This document shows positions 31,603-45,415 of a DNA stretch of 64,000 nt, piece after piece. How positions within the stretch are numbered: the first letter of the stretch is position 1; every line of letters begins with the position of its first letter. The notes beneath the pieces are model-generated. The model made no database searches, was not told where the DNA came from, and saw only the letters and a list, made by a program, of their open reading frames with translations. The position numbers and the translations under genes are program-made. The DNA is from Capitella teleta (lineage: Eukaryota; Annelida; Polychaeta; Capitellidae), in NCBI GenBank assembly GCA_000328365.1, contig KB309773.1:454018-518017 (forward strand), given 5' to 3'.

Positions 31603-32626
31603 GGAAAATTTCGGAGATATTCGTCGATGATTAATAGCCTAAAATCAATTTTGACGAAATGCCGACCCCTGCTTCACTCAAATTGGCACTAGAGGTGATC
31701 ACGAGACATTCTGGGAAATTCAGTACTTGTTATTTTTACCAGGGAAGCTAACCTATGTTGAAATGTTATGTTCCATAAATTTCTTTTATCTCACCTAAGG
31801 GTGACCGCCTCCTGATCCTCATTAGTCCTACCCTTCTATGTTCACGCAAGGTGGGTCTAAAGACCGACAGACAGGATCGAAACAAGAAGCCCATGACGCA
31901 GTGCGACAGCATATGCGTCTAATTGCAGGTGAGCACTTACATAATTACTGTACACCTGCCTGTCTATGAAATGAATCAAAGCAAGGTGAGTGGCTTAGCT
32001 GTGGCCTTATCTGACACCGAATGGGTCATGACATTGTCGTCATCATATCGCAATATTGTAAAGATGAGTAACCCCAGTCGACGCGTGTTCCATCATCTGA
32101 GTGAAGCCGTCGACTTCTCAGTCTAGACCCTACATCTAAGCTACTTCCGAGACAGATGTGTGAGATAACAGAAGCCGGAATTATGTTGTTGTTTTTTATT
32201 TCTGATAAAATTATACGCGGAAATGTTATGAGCCCCCCCCCCAAAAAAAAAAAAAAAAGAAAAAAAAGAGAGAGCCAATTAAAACAACCGTATAAACAAG
32301 GTTTACTTAGTCGATTAACATTGGTCTCAGCAGAGTAGTGAGGTCTGTACCGCTGCATATAATTTATTATAAACTTGAAGTTATAATTTTGTTAGCGATT
32401 ACCCATTGGCGGTGAATATATTAGGCATATTAATTTAATTACAAAGAAAATATAAATGAACTGATTTTGAAATGAGCTGGTAGGACATATAGCACTACCT
32501 GCACTTTAATTACGTCCATCCATTGATGAGCCAGGTGGTTCATTTGTTGCGATTTCATCGTGCGATGTTGCATGCTTATTAATCAACCGTATACCAACCA
32601 CGCAATGGTGATTATGCTACAGTCCC

Positions 32627-32666
32627 GAAGCTCTATGTGAAGCTCTATGTGAAGCTCTATGTGAAG
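32627..32666. repeat. 12-bp tandem repeat (3 copies)
   Basis: The unit GAAGCTCTATGT is repeated three times and followed by a partial unit. Confidence 0.9.
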
Positions 32667-32943
32667 CGCAACTATTGCATAATTACAAATAATTAGCTGT
32701 TAATTAGTCACTTAGGTGTGTAAATGACATTCTGCACCGTAATAACCAGGCATGTCCCTGTTGATTAATTAAAGGATTGCCCTGCGCCTTTATATCACAG
32801 CCAGCTGAATATCTTCTGAACTCCCGAAGTGTCCGTTATTTAATCCACTGCACCCCCTCCCAAAAAGTGATATGTGTGTAGCCCGTAGTTATAATTATAT
32901 ACATGTATGTATACGTATAGATCATATTGCGAACACACGGGAC

Positions 32944-32999
32944 GGTGCATTATGGGATTGCCAGGTGAGCGCATGCGCCTCCGTGGTGCATTATGGGAT
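32944..32999. promoter_or_regulatory. Composite ZNF143/THAP11-like and NRF1-like cluster
   Basis: Two identical 15-bp direct repeats, GGTGCATTATGGGAT (32944-32958 and 32985-32999), flank a perfect NRF1 palindrome GCGCATGCGC (32969-32978). The repeat inverted reads ATCCCATAATGCA, close to the ZNF143/THAP11 core CCCAxxATGCA. Such pairs mark TATA-less promoters in animals. It lies about 2.8 kb upstream of variable exon 1d and may be the promoter of a further 5' exon or a noncoding transcript. Confidence 0.45.
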
Positions 33000-35809
33000 C
33001 ATTGTTGTAGCAATAACACCAATGAGCAAAACTAGGTTAGCATCGCTGAATTCATCTCAAAGGGAGGTTGGCAATCGATGAATAATCAACCGAAATATTC
33101 GGAAGCGAAATTTCGCCGCTCATGAGTGTATTATAGTGAAAACGCGCGCCCGTAATTTCCGAAGAGAGCTGAAAAAATTGCAGCCATTAAGAAGTGGGTT
33201 CTGTTTGCGATCATAACGTACATTACAATGATAAGAAAAATGGATATGAGCAGCTATGAGTCCTCAATTGGGTTTCATGGTGGCCATGTATCTGACAGCG
33301 AATTTGTATCAGCTATGCATAGTACCCTGAATGAATGTAATTTATATGTACATCAATAAATACTTATGTAACCATTCTCAGTTTATTCTCATAACTGAGG
33401 CTGATCTTTACCTCAGCAAAGACTCCCACGTTGTCCATCACGTACGCGGTGTCAATGTCGTGCAACGCAGCCGGCAACAACATTCGGGGCAATTTCTCTC
33501 GTGATTAGAGCCACATAACATGCACTTAAGGCTCGTTTTCGGCTTCATTACAAGAGCATTCGTGGCAGTGCGGGAGTGACATGCAGGCACAATGTGAGAA
33601 TTTTGCTTCAAATGGGCTGTTAATTGTGGTCATTGTGAGGGTGATTCACGGGTCGCGTTGAATCAGAGCAGCTAAAGTGGAGTAATCTGTGGTAATTCAT
33701 TGTCCATCACAGCCTCTTTGGTTGACCAGTGTGGTCAAGGTTGCTGGGAAAATTCGAATGCAATTAATGCCTGCATGGGTGCGTGCATACCCTGCGTAGC
33801 TGGTAAAAGATCTTAGGTTTTGGTTTGGAGGGTATAATTATATACAAAGAAAGCAGATTGGCGAAGGAGGATGCTGGGGAGGATGTCATGGGGTGGCGGT
33901 GTCGTCATTTGTCATGTCATGGATTTGCGTGGCAGCTGCCAGGCTGGAAATCATAACGCATCGTTTTCGGAGCATTCTCTATCAACGATTGAGATTCCTC
34001 ATACTCCACAATGCAAGTGTTATGAAGCAGTTATGACGATTCAATTGTAAGAAGGGAGGGTGTGAAGATGAAGGTGTGCGCATGGGTGTGGTGGAGAGAG
34101 GAGGGGGAGGGGAGGGTGGAGGTGGTAAGGCGAGGGGTGTGTGTTACGTGCGCCTTCGTCCGCATTTTTCTTGGTTACACCTCTCGGGGAAATTTGAATA
34201 TTACATTAAGATATGCACCGCGATTCTTTGAAAGCTGATGACCACTGATGGTTGGTGCGTGAATTACAATTTAAAGATGACACGCATATTCCAAAATGTC
34301 AGCCCCTGTCGTAACCGATCCATCATGGCCTAGCTCCCATGACGCAGCTACCCTCCCTCACCCAGTACTTGTGGTTCAGACATTTCACCGAAACCCAGAA
34401 TAAATATAAGATAATCACAAGAAAATTATCATTAATCGCTCGTCATAATTATGATATGCATATACAATGAAAGTCATTGTAGCAATAGACGAGTAACACT
34501 ACATGTAGTTTATTTAAATACAAAGACACATTATCAAAGCCTTTTGTTATGACCGACGCAACCGTAACAGCCCAGCGTCAGTCGTCTGGAAGCAATTTCC
34601 TCAGTGGAACCTTACAACTACGCTTCCTCGCACAATCATAACGTAAACACTTCTTGTGTTAATTTAGAGCGTTATGCTCATCCGTTGCCAGTGCGCAATG
34701 GGGCTTGGTTGAACTAATCCTCTATGACATCCACTCGCGTGCCAATCGGCCTTCATATATTGTCTAACGAGCAGACTATGGTCACACCATCAATCGAAGC
34801 GGCCGCGGCCAACTGAGTGTTACACAATGGCCTTCATACGAAGTACGATCCCCAAAAATTGCGTTATGATTGATGAAAACTTCTAGATCAGAGCAATAGT
34901 GGATTTTATTCAAATTCAAAGTTATAGTATCACGTTTGAGTCACGTGGAACAGAATTCAGTGCATTTTCGTTATTGTAAAGTGTTAATGTCTTATAAATC
35001 CCCTATTAGACTGGGAAAAACCAACTTATGTGATGGACGAGATCTACACGTCTAGACGAAATCGACAAATGAGAAATTTCCATATTGAATTCGGTGTCAG
35101 AGGTGAGACTAGGGTCACTGGATATTCAGCTATTTCAGGAGCTATGGGTCGCGCACGTGGGCGCGGATCTATAAATAACATTTTGTGGTCGACATGTACG
35201 CTGTCGATTGCATTAGAGGCAAATGTATTGTTCATCCTCGGGATGATTCTCGGTTTAGATTGACTGCTTTAATTCGGCCATTGACCGACGGTGAACGTCG
35301 TCATCAATTTTTGTGTAATTTTCGATCCTCTTTGTTGAAATGTATCTTTTTTCTTTACATGTACACGTACTCGTGCATCAAAATAATATTTTGTCAGCAT
35401 TTAAAAGCTTGACCAACATTTTCATTTCTTTTTGAAGCAATGCTGGCTCTCATAATCTCTCCAGTATTCATTCCATGCTGTAAGATTTCGATGTCGAGTG
35501 TTTTCTCCCGAGGCAGATATGCCAGGTATTCAGCGCTCGTGAATAACAAAGCGAGAAAGAACGACGTCCAAATCCATTTATTGTTACGTCGACGCGACCA
35601 CGGGGAGATTAGGGTCGCTTTCGTGCTTCCGAGAACTTGTACCTGGCGTTAATTAAGCTGCAGCGATATATCTGAAACACTAATTATTTATGTACGTGCA
35701 TATTACTTGAAAGGGCAAGCTTCTGAGGGCAGACGGTGAGCGGGCATGGGCGTGGATTTATTGTTGGAGGTTACAGGTAGCGTGACACTATCTCTGCTGA
35801 ACAGGTATC

Positions 35810-36034
35810 ATGAACAGCCCTACGAACAACGAGGGTTCGAACCTAGCCACGGACCAAGATGATGGCTGCAGGAGGGATCCGAAGAACCTGCTCGCCATGA
35901 GTTTGAAGGCGTGGTCAAGCCCTCAGCATCAGGTTCCACAGTTGCAGCTACAGCTGCAGCATTTGCAGCAGCAAAAACAGCTGCAAGGTATCCAGGCAGC
36001 TAACCGGCGTGCGACTTACAGGTTCAACCTGAAG
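35810..36034 (+). CDS. TMEM272-like gene, variable first exon 1d
   Basis: This is a 75-codon exon from ATG 35810, ending T-Y-R-F-N-L-K before the donor GTACAA, phase 0. Its core N-L-L-A-M-S-L-K-A-W matches exon 1e (K-L-L-M-W-S-L-N-A-W), so these two form a second exon class. A Gln/Leu-rich stretch follows (residues about 45-60, CTGCAG-rich) and may form an amphipathic coiled coil. An acceptor-like CTGAACAG lies 5 bp before the ATG, so an upstream noncoding exon may exist. It is compatible with the acceptor at 53481. Confidence 0.65.
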
Positions 36035-38599
36035 GTACAATGTTGTTTTGGATTTGTGTGGTTTTGTTCGATAGATAAAAAGGCCGCTTGTTAATAAAAC
36101 ATATTGTCGTTGCTGGAGATAAAGGTAAAATGCTGTCGGGTAAACATGACATTCAGGTAATTTTATAGTATTTGAATTTTGAAAGGACTGCTTTTGCCTT
36201 TTAGTTTGTTAGTATTGCGACGACTTGGGTCGAGTATTAGTTCAAGTCATTCATAAAAGGGTACACCTTATGCAAAATTGCCGAGGTAACGTGCTATGCA
36301 AAAGGGTCAATTTACCTGATAAATCATAGGTATGGGTGTTGACCTATTTTGTCTGATACTAGTAGGCAAATAGCGTATACATGGACATCTGTCTTACCTC
36401 AATGCGAAGAAGTGGTAAGGCAAGCCAAACAAATATAAGAAAACAAGCATCCATCCACAATCACGCGATATATCTCCTATAAAACTGCCGAATACCATTG
36501 TGTAACACTCAGTTGGCCGCTCCGACTGGTGCTGTGGCGTCGTCTGCTCGTTAGACAATGTGCCGAATACACGAAACTGGTTCACTTTTGCAAAGAATAC
36601 TAATTTGAGTGCAATTAGAGCGTTTTCTTTTGTAAGCCAAAACGAATCTCTGATTTGAAGTCTGAGGTGTGGCTCGCATTATGTTTCGTTGTGTTGGTTT
36701 TCTGTTAATTGATGTTCACGATGCGATACAGTACGTCAACATAAATATTTTGAGTCAATGAAAATACATGTAGTCAATATGTCCGTGTCAACGGAATGAG
36801 CTTAGCCCTAGGGCAACCGAATCATATAGTAGTGTAAGTTCACTGTGAACGTTCATTTTGACCATGGCGTAGGACGATTGGCCTATGATATGTACATGTC
36901 GTCACTGTGAACATTAGATACAAGCATATGAACATTATGCATCCACCTTGTGTCAGCAACCCTAAGTTCTAATCACTTGTGAGGTACTCTAATCTGCTAA
37001 TGGCTGAACCTGGTAAGCACCTCGTTGGAAGTCACCTGCAAGCACTGTGGTTCAGGTGCGTGCTACAGGTCACCGGCACTAGGTGGCGCTGATTAGTGCT
37101 TCCGCCCACGCTCACTTGTCAATTTCACTCACCACAATCATTACGTCTTCGCCCGTGGTTTCAGTAACGCACGCAGACACAGCGCGTATTGTGTCGCGTG
37201 AATCAAATTCGTAGAACGTCAATTTAAAATTTCCCAAGTGACCTTATAACACAAATGTTCAATGTCATTCCTTTGATGCATTCAACAGGTGGCTCCTTCT
37301 TATGGACACGTGCTGAATTGTGACATCTCGCTTCCTGATGCCCCCAAAAACTTGATCGCCATTTTCAGCATGGTTCAGTTGTGTTCACCGGTTCCACCAG
37401 AAGTGGCGCCACGTGTGTGGGTGCGTTATGATTGAGCATAAATTATAATTCTTACATTTATTAGAGGAAAACTTGGAATAATCGTTGAACGGCGATAGTG
37501 ACCAGTTTTAGGTGTTTGGGTGCGACGGCGCCGCTTAGGGTCACGCACATCTGACCAATGGTCAATAATAAATAACTACAGCATGACATATATACCTCAC
37601 ATACATGTATTAGATTGCTCGAATCACATACATTGCACAGAAAGATCGTCAGAACTCCCTCAAATGCTGAAACCTACCGTTAATCTCCCATTGTCTCTTG
37701 TTGAGAACATCTATGAGAGTCCTGAAAGCACAAAAATCTGTCAATGTAATAGCATAGACGAATTACCAATATAGTAATTAGTTTATGGTAATAGTATCTC
37801 TTGTGGTCATCATCTGAGCGTTTTATGTACAAGAGTCAAGCAGCGCGGGTCACACGTACATGAGTTACCCTGGTTCCCAGGGTTTTGTTTAGATAGTATT
37901 AAAACGAAATTCGCTCTTCTTGCAGATAAGTTCCAACAATGTTAAATTAATACAGAATAATAAACAGTCATCGCGTGTTAAACTGATTGCCAATCACCGA
38001 TGCAATAAAGGTCAAGAATAAATTTTTCCGCTTTTAAAAATCCGTGCAATCAGAACGAAGCCATGTCACACTTCTCACGTGCTGTCATAAATTTCGCCTC
38101 GTCCTCTGATCTCTGCACGTGCCAAAAGCTTTTGCTTCGAATGCAGCCTCGCAATCTTCTCTGATTGAATCGTCCATATCAATAAACACATTGCCTAATT
38201 GCATGATTCTTTATCATTAACGCACAATGCAAGTCATCTGACGTCATAGGTTGATTTTCTCTGCCTCAAAAGCAGACGTAATTGAGGTAACATTCCATTA
38301 TTCAACCTTGGTAATCTAAGAGCTAGATTTGCTGGTTACGATTTCAAATTTACGAATGTATTGTTGTGCTATGGGAATGTCGTTGGAGAGAACAACAGCG
38401 TTGGCTGTTCCGTGCAATGTCACTCACAGCTGGGACACAACCCAGTTAAAAGGGCCGAGCGGCGGGACAGCACCGTCAGACCACGTGTGCATTGATCGCA
38501 AACGACCCAACGAAGGAGCGTCCCTCAGTCGCATCGTAGCTCTCTACCTCAATCGCTCTCACATTTGCTTGGAGGACACAATTGAGGACACCGAGCAGG
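36035..38599 (+). other. Intron between variable exons 1d and 1e
   Basis: Mostly featureless. An antisense open segment at 36398-36498 begins with ATG, encodes a hydrophobic stretch and ends at a strong minus-strand donor (GTAAGA). I cannot tie it to any gene. One AATCATAACG word lies at 37424-37433 on the minus strand. The frame at 38329-38619 overlaps exon 1e out of frame. Confidence 0.4.
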
Positions 38600-38815
38600 A
38601 TGTACTCGCGGCATTATGATTCCACTGTTTCTCCCCCGGGGGAAGGGACAGCTCGGGGGTTCGGGCCCGACCCTGGGGCTGAGACCGGTGACAAGAAGGA
38701 CGCGTCGAAACTTCTAATGTGGAGTTTAAATGCATGGTATAAAGGCCAGAACGAGAGTCAGCCGGTGACGGGAGGCGCTCGGCGTAAACTGCATCGGCTT
38801 AGGACAAAAAACAAG
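38600..38815 (+). CDS. TMEM272-like gene, variable first exon 1e
   Basis: This is a 72-codon exon from ATG 38600, ending R-L-R-T-K-N-K before the donor GTAGAT, phase 0. The N-terminus is Gly/Pro-rich and acidic, followed by D-A-S-K-L-L-M-W-S-L-N-A-W, shared in pattern with exon 1d, and then a basic tail. By phase it can join 53481. Its donor is weaker (AAG|GTAGAT). It is the candidate first exon closest to the constant exons, 14.7 kb away, with the antisense galactosyltransferase gene between. Confidence 0.6.
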
Positions 38816-39197
38816 GTAGATCGATTCGCAATTGATTCTGCTTTCTAATGATCACTGATCAATAGTCATTGATGGCTTTTATTTGCTTGAACATCTCTCC
38901 ACGCTAAGCGATTCCTGACGATTAATGGAAAGCCAAGCATGACTAATCATCGTCCGATATCAATGCTGCTTTCCATCTCGTGTTTCCCATAACGGCATCG
39001 GTATCATTGACTTCTGAGAAACAGTTTGTTGACGAAGAGATTTCCCAGAATTCCACTGAGTGTGTTCCTTGATGACTGTATCTCTGAGTCATCAGATGTT
39101 ATGTCAATCTACTTCTTGGGTTCAGTTTTCCAATGGGGTCATAAATATTTCATTCTTTCATTTTCGATATAACTTGATTTACCCATGGTTCTGCTCT

Positions 39198-39236
39198 TCC
39201 ATTGCATGTGTCCATTGCACGTGTCCATTGCATGTG
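39198..39236. repeat. 13-bp tandem repeat (3 copies)
   Basis: The unit TGTCCATTGCATG is present three times with one substitution. Confidence 0.85.
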
Positions 39237-42130
39237 CCTGTAAAATGATTGAATCACATAGCTGTTGGAATCAGCTGAACCTATTTTTACCCTGATATGC
39301 AAAAGCACACAACACTCGTTGAGTGTTCATTAAACCCACTCAGCACATCTGGTGACCCCAATTCTCACGCGTCGAGGGTGTGAGAGGAGCAATCAAACCA
39401 GTGTCATCAATCACACGAGCCACCAGAAGCCCCTGACCCCAGCCCATGACCTCCACAAACACCACCGTTGCTGCTTCAGACCAAACCATTCCACTGTCGA
39501 CATTGACAATACTCCTGCTGAGGCATGACATCGATCCGGGCTGAGATTGACGATTGCCAATGAGAGCTGAACAATGCTAGCGATTGATTGGAGAGACTAT
39601 TATCCCTTCTGGTATCTTACCTTCCGTGTAACGCGGAAGTCAGTCTTACCTTGATCTGTCGAGAGCCTCAACCTCCAGCTTTTGCGACAGCGCCTATCTG
39701 GCATATCTCGTCGAGATATCTTGGTCACGTTGCTCTGTTCACTCATCTTCAAAACCACAGAAGGTCAAAAGTCTCGAAATAACATCACACAGAACTTTTT
39801 AATCAGCCTCTGAGCGTTCCCCAACCGAAGCCATCTCTCCAATTCACCCACTCCTAAACCACGAGATTCATGCCTTGGAATTATGGCCCTCGTCTCATCT
39901 CCTCACGGAATGTTTCTTGGAAGGAGATTTATTTGCGCCGTTTCTTGGATGCCGTGCGAGGCCAATCATTGTCCACTTTTATCTACGGCTATTAAGAAGG
40001 AGCAGAACTTCCCCTCGGGAGCAATGAAAGCGTAATTGGCACCACTAATTAACAGGCTCCTGCCTCCACTGCATGCTGTAAAGCACTGCCAGACGATGTG
40101 CCGACATTCTACTAATCACATTTAAATCACATTTTGTCATCATTCTACTTATTCCATTCATAGGGATGCATCACTGAAAGCTCTTATTATCACCAACTCC
40201 TCTTAATATCGCCCATCAAAGCTGATTTTCAAAGAAATTCGTCTCCCGGCCGCATCCATAATTCATCCGAGAATTGTCAGTCCTTCATGAAGCGCATGGG
40301 AAGACTCAGCCAGTCAGTCACGTGGTACTGATTCCGACCCTTTCCCTGCTCTGAGAGGGAAACCTCTTTTTATCCACCCTGATTGATCAGCTCTGTAAAC
40401 AATGGCTGAATTATAAAAACAGAAGGATTATCGCTTGACACCCGATCAGAATCTAATCATTCTTCAGTAGAAACTTTTCAATCTGTCGGTGAGAATTAAT
40501 TTCCTGTCTTCGATTGGGATTTAAAGGGGCCAGCTAAGAATGAGATTAAACAAGAAACGCAATAAACTGTAACCCTCGTTTTTGCGTGCACCTCGACATA
40601 AATCACCTCAACATTCAGCGGCTCAAAGAATTCCACAATTTCGTGTTAATGCTCCTCGTTTTGCCCTACAGAGGAGGAACACAAAAAAGTGTGCATTGCC
40701 ATATTGTTCTCTGAGAGTAGAGCATTAGGATTTCCGTGTACTGTAAAACTAAGTTTTGCCTTGGCATTCTGCCAAGATGACGACTGAACCGGGTGTAAAC
40801 AACTCTGATTTCCGGGTTAAAAGTGCAAATTGTTTTCCATTTGACATTTCTTGCTTTTATATCTCGAGAAAGGAATCTTAGCCTTGGCTCTATGTCTCTC
40901 TTGAACCAATTGGTCAATATTTCGAGCAATGGATGAGTTAATGTTAATAATCAGCATATCTCTTTGACTGCAATTCCCCTTTTATCCTGTCGTAGATATC
41001 ATATTCCTGTTGAGAAGTCATTGCGTCGTCCACCAGCCATATCTCACAGCCATAGAAGTGGCGTCGACACTTCTGCTCGCATACGGGATTTTCCATATTT
41101 GGGAGCATTTGCCTGTGGGAGCAGCCTCATAACAGACGCAGGACACACATGGACCTCCGCACTCCGTGCATCCCTCACTGGCATTTCGTACCCTATACTA
41201 TGCATACATAATATTAATGTAATCTTCTCCATCAATGCTCCAATTATTTTTATTTGGTGTAGGGTCCGAATATTCGTAATATCCTCCATACTTCAATCAC
41301 AGAACAGTTTGATGAAGAATATATTTATATATTTATTAATATACATAGTACACAGGGCCACCCTCGAAGACCAATCGCCGTGATTGGGCGGTGACGTAAG
41401 AACACGAATTCATCATTGTTGTAAGTCTGGTAATAATGGATTAATCTGATATATAATCATAACAAGCGTCATCATAATAAGCACACAGTCTTGGTTCCAT
41501 CCACCTGTAATCAGAACAGAACCAAAAGCAGAAGCACGAATTTCTTGGAGGTTTATCCTATTCATAGGTCATGACCTCATGATAGCGTATGATGATACAC
41601 ATACAAATACACAGGAGTATACCTGTCACCTAAAACAATGATGTAATCAGAACCATGAAAGGGAGAGCAGCACAATTTATCAAGAGTCTTCATTGCTACC
41701 CTGGATTTGAAAAGAATGCCATATACCTGGAGAAGGATAAAAACAGCTTTCGAAAAGGTGTCTTGCATAAAACTGAATAAGCTCCTTTTATCACTTTCCT
41801 GTAATTCAAACACTTGCACCGGAATATCATCTCATGAAGCCGCTTTTCCAGGGATCCTTCTCCGATGGAAATCCCCCAAGGGGTTGTGTATAGGGTAGAC
41901 TCACAATCAACCCAAGCAAGCGAAATTCATCAGTATGCAGCTTGCAAGGTCTCGTATAGGAATCCGAACCTTTTTTCTTCTTCTTCACCAGCTTAGACAT
42001 ATTGCTTGCACTTTTCACTCAGGTATCTGAGTAATCAAGCAGAGCTAACACCTGCCTTGGACAGCAATGTCCATTAATTCAACTCCTTTCCTTATCTGCA
42101 GCGTTCTTTGCTTTTCTGAGTGCCACTTCG

Positions 42131-42144
42131 GTTGCCATGGAGAC
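42131..42144. promoter_or_regulatory. X-box (RFX) motif with flanking palindrome
   Basis: GTTGCCATGGAGAC is one mismatch from the X-box consensus. The arms CTTCG and CGAAG extend the near-palindrome outward. It is intronic in the TMEM272-like gene. Confidence 0.4.
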
Positions 42145-42432
42145 GAAGCCTAGAAAAAAAAAATCAAGCACCTGTGATACTTTTAATTATTCAGCGTTTT
42201 AACACCAGTAATCTGACCTTTTAACGTTGGCTTGAAATATATGTCGCGGTGTTTCAATTGTGTGAGTTCAAAGGTCACAGGCTTACGAGAAAGGGGTTCT
42301 TTAGATCAGAACCCCATAGAGTCGTTGCCCCTCTGATAACCCTGTGGTTCCCCGCCAGTTAAGTGCTAATGTGTTTGACACATAAGGAGAGCCACGATGG
42401 AGCTGACCTGTACTCAACCCTCTGTTTACGCT

Positions 42433-42533
42433 ACCTCCTCCCCCTCCTCCCCCTCCCCTGCTGCTCCTCCTCCTCCTCCTCCTCCTGCCTCCTCCTCCTC
42501 CTCCTCCTCCTCCTCCTCCTCCTCTTCCTCCAT
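42433..42533. repeat. (TCC)n trinucleotide-rich tract
   Basis: A 100-bp polypyrimidine run of CTC/TCC triplets on the plus strand. Frames read through it give poly-Gly/Arg or poly-Ser/Leu, so they are not genes. Confidence 0.95.
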
Positions 42534-44995
42534 TTCCATGGACCTCTTCCTCTTGCTCTGAGCCACCAATAATCATCTCAAATTGGAGAGATTTAGCAGT
42601 CGAAGGAGACGGTGCAGAGGATTTGATTGGAATATGAAGAGTGAAAGGCTGGGTGGGCTTGAAATAAGGAAGCTGGGATCAGACGAGGAGGCGATGGAGG
42701 CATGAGGGGTTCTACTCGGTCATATTGCATTGATAGCGACGGTGAGGAGGCACTGCTCACGTTCGAGGGGATGTTGTTCATTGGTGTGGAAATTGCATCT
42801 ATGGTGGCTGCATTGAGTGCATTGTTATGATCACCCGAATCAAGTAAACTTATGGCTCAACCATTGAATGGTTACCGAGGGATTTGCTTGGTGCGCAATC
42901 TTCATCCGCATTCCGTCTTGATAAAAGCCACGATAATCTTATAATATAGATAATAGACATGTAGACTGTTAAAAGAGACGTTGTTTAGAGTTCGGTGTTG
43001 TTATTGATTCGATATGGCAGTTGTCTTTGGGTGAAAGAAAAACATTCGGATAAGTAAGAATGATTCACGCAGAGGGATCAAAGGTTGTCCGTGACAAGGC
43101 ACACTTAGTCGCCTTGGACACCCACATTGTATTTTTGTGTTTTTGGCCGGCCATAAAACATGACACAAATGATCTGGTTGCTCACCCCAGGGCCTGAAAT
43201 AGATGGTATTTGTATGTTTTTATTGGTCTACAACATTTGATGAACAAATTGGTTGACATTTCACCGGAGCGAAGAGCTTTGTTATAATTGAATTAATTAA
43301 TACAAAATAACAGATTTCAGATTTATTTTATTGCCACAGGTCATACACGTGTCACTGTTGACATTTGATGAGAGTGGGATTCAATGAATCGCGTTTTGGC
43401 CTACATAAAGAAGAGGTCAGTCGAAGCCTTTAGTATATAATTTTTAGGAAGAATTCCAAGAAAGAAAACAAATAGACAAGTGAAGGTAAGAATTATAAAA
43501 AAGGAAAAATCCAAGGAGAAACAACGAAAAAACCGTTGAGATATGATGACGAAATGCATGCATGAATTCATGCGCTTACATAAACAAGAATCAATCTAGC
43601 ATTAGCATACCTGGCACTTTGGTTCATGATTAGGTCAAATACAAAGCCTGAAAACTAATAAACCGGCATTTACAGTCAGAAAGTCATTGTGTTGGTGCTG
43701 GGCTGCACTGCAATTCGCAGGTGAGGATCAATGCATCAAAACGACAAAATGACAGGTATTTCTCCAATCATTGCAAACGCAATTTCACCTGACACCACAA
43801 GAAAAACAGACTTAAACTGCTTTAGCAACAACGGAAATTTCCGGATCTTGTATTTCCTGTTCAGTTTCGCTTTCATTTCCCATGTGCTAAGTCTCTCTTT
43901 TCCCCCTTCGACATGCTCCCCACGTCTTCCGGCCAATAGCCCTGGCTACCCCGAGGTACGCTGATCCCTTTTCCAGGCAATCTAGCCTAACAGTCATAAT
44001 TACCCACAAATTTGGTGTAATGACTTAATAATGGTCCTGTTTAACCTTGACGCTATCCATGAATGGCAACACTACTTATCTGCCTCATTTTGCCTACTTT
44101 AGAACGGAGGTCAGTGGAATGTTGAGTTGTGGATACTTCGATAGCATATTATGTTTGGCCGTATATCGATTATACATGTCTGTTTGTAACCCAGTGAGGT
44201 AGTTTTTAGTTCTTATTATCCTAAAATACGTCCCTCCCGTGTCATTTTTGCTCGGAACTCATGAGATATTCATAACACAACTAAGTACCCTCTTTCCGCT
44301 AATAGATTCTCTCCCCTGGCCGAGTAGGTTGACCTTTATTAGTAATTTTGCTGCCATATAGATAATGGCATATTCGTGTGTTCTTTTTACCCCACTTGTA
44401 GACGAGGTCGGTGAGTGAGAAGGGGTGGTGTTTGAAATGTCAGCCGTTGATGTCTTAATTGCATCCTTTGAGTGACATCTAAAATATTTATATCCCTGTA
44501 GAATACCAAATACATGGGTCTCACTCGAAATAGTTATAGTTATGCGTAGAAAGATACCGATTCCCCTCTTATTGTGTTGACACCACCTTTCACGCATCCT
44601 TACTAGCAGAGGTAAATGTCACAGTGGCTTCGTTCTCTTTCCATTACACTAGATGCAAGTTGTTAGACAATTTTGTGCACCTTATGCCTACTGGCCAAAC
44701 TTGGCTGGTTTGCACCCTGGTGACCTATGGCTGCAGGAGGGTGAGCAGCACCCTTGACTCTCCATTAATTACCCCTATGATGGATGGTGATGCTAATATG
44801 ATCAACGCCAGTGCGATAATTACGATCATGAATCACGCATTTCTTATCAGAATCACTGGAACGAGAGATATGAACACTGTGCTCTTTTAGGCTTCTACCG
44901 TTTACCAATCATTGAGTTTTCCCCGAAAATAAATAATCTTCGATTAACGATGTTTTTATGGCGACTCATCAACTCTTATCACAACGGAAATTTAT

Positions 44996-45009
44996 GTTGC
45001 CATGGCAAC
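44996..45009. promoter_or_regulatory. Perfect palindromic X-box (RFX) motif
   Basis: GTTGCCATGGCAAC is the ideal 14-bp RFX palindrome. It lies in the intron about 2.1 kb beyond the 3' end of the nested galactosyltransferase gene. Confidence 0.5.
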
Positions 45010-45415
45010 GCACCAACTGATCCCCTTTTGAATCGTGTTGTGCAACTGTGCATGGAGCTATCTTGTGATAGATGAATTTCTGCTATCAGGAGGGGCCTGT
45101 GCCTAAGATCTTATCCCCGAAATGGACAAAAGGAAGGCAATGTTTGACATTTTCTCTGTATCCCAGTGGATTTCCTGTTTTGTCAATGTCAATCCAAACA
45201 TTCACTCTATGTAGGCAGTGACATCTCGCTACTCGCAATTAAGGCCTGAAACAGTGATCAATCGCTGATTTACTAATACATTTGTAATTTTGTACTAAAT
45301 GCATTAGAGTAATTTTCTGCTGATATTTTTTTAAAGAGGACGTCTGTTAGTAGTGACATAACAGAAGATGGTGTAGATGGCACATTCCATGAGGCGGGCA
45401 AATTATGTCTTTAGA

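Noticed and set aside
31436-31630. 64-codon frame with R-T-R-D-L-D
   Set aside because: It lies inside the SINE body and is not a gene.
35030-35130. ATG frame ending at a GTGAGA donor (M-D-E-I-Y-T...)
   Set aside because: The donor is in phase 1 and cannot join the phase-0 constant exon; it shares no motif with the variable exons.
40666-40929. 87-codon minus-strand frame, Arg-rich
   Set aside because: No domain, splice signals or related copy could be identified.
42301-42576. Gly/Arg-rich and Ser/Leu-rich frames
   Set aside because: They are translations of the (TCC)n tract on the two strands.
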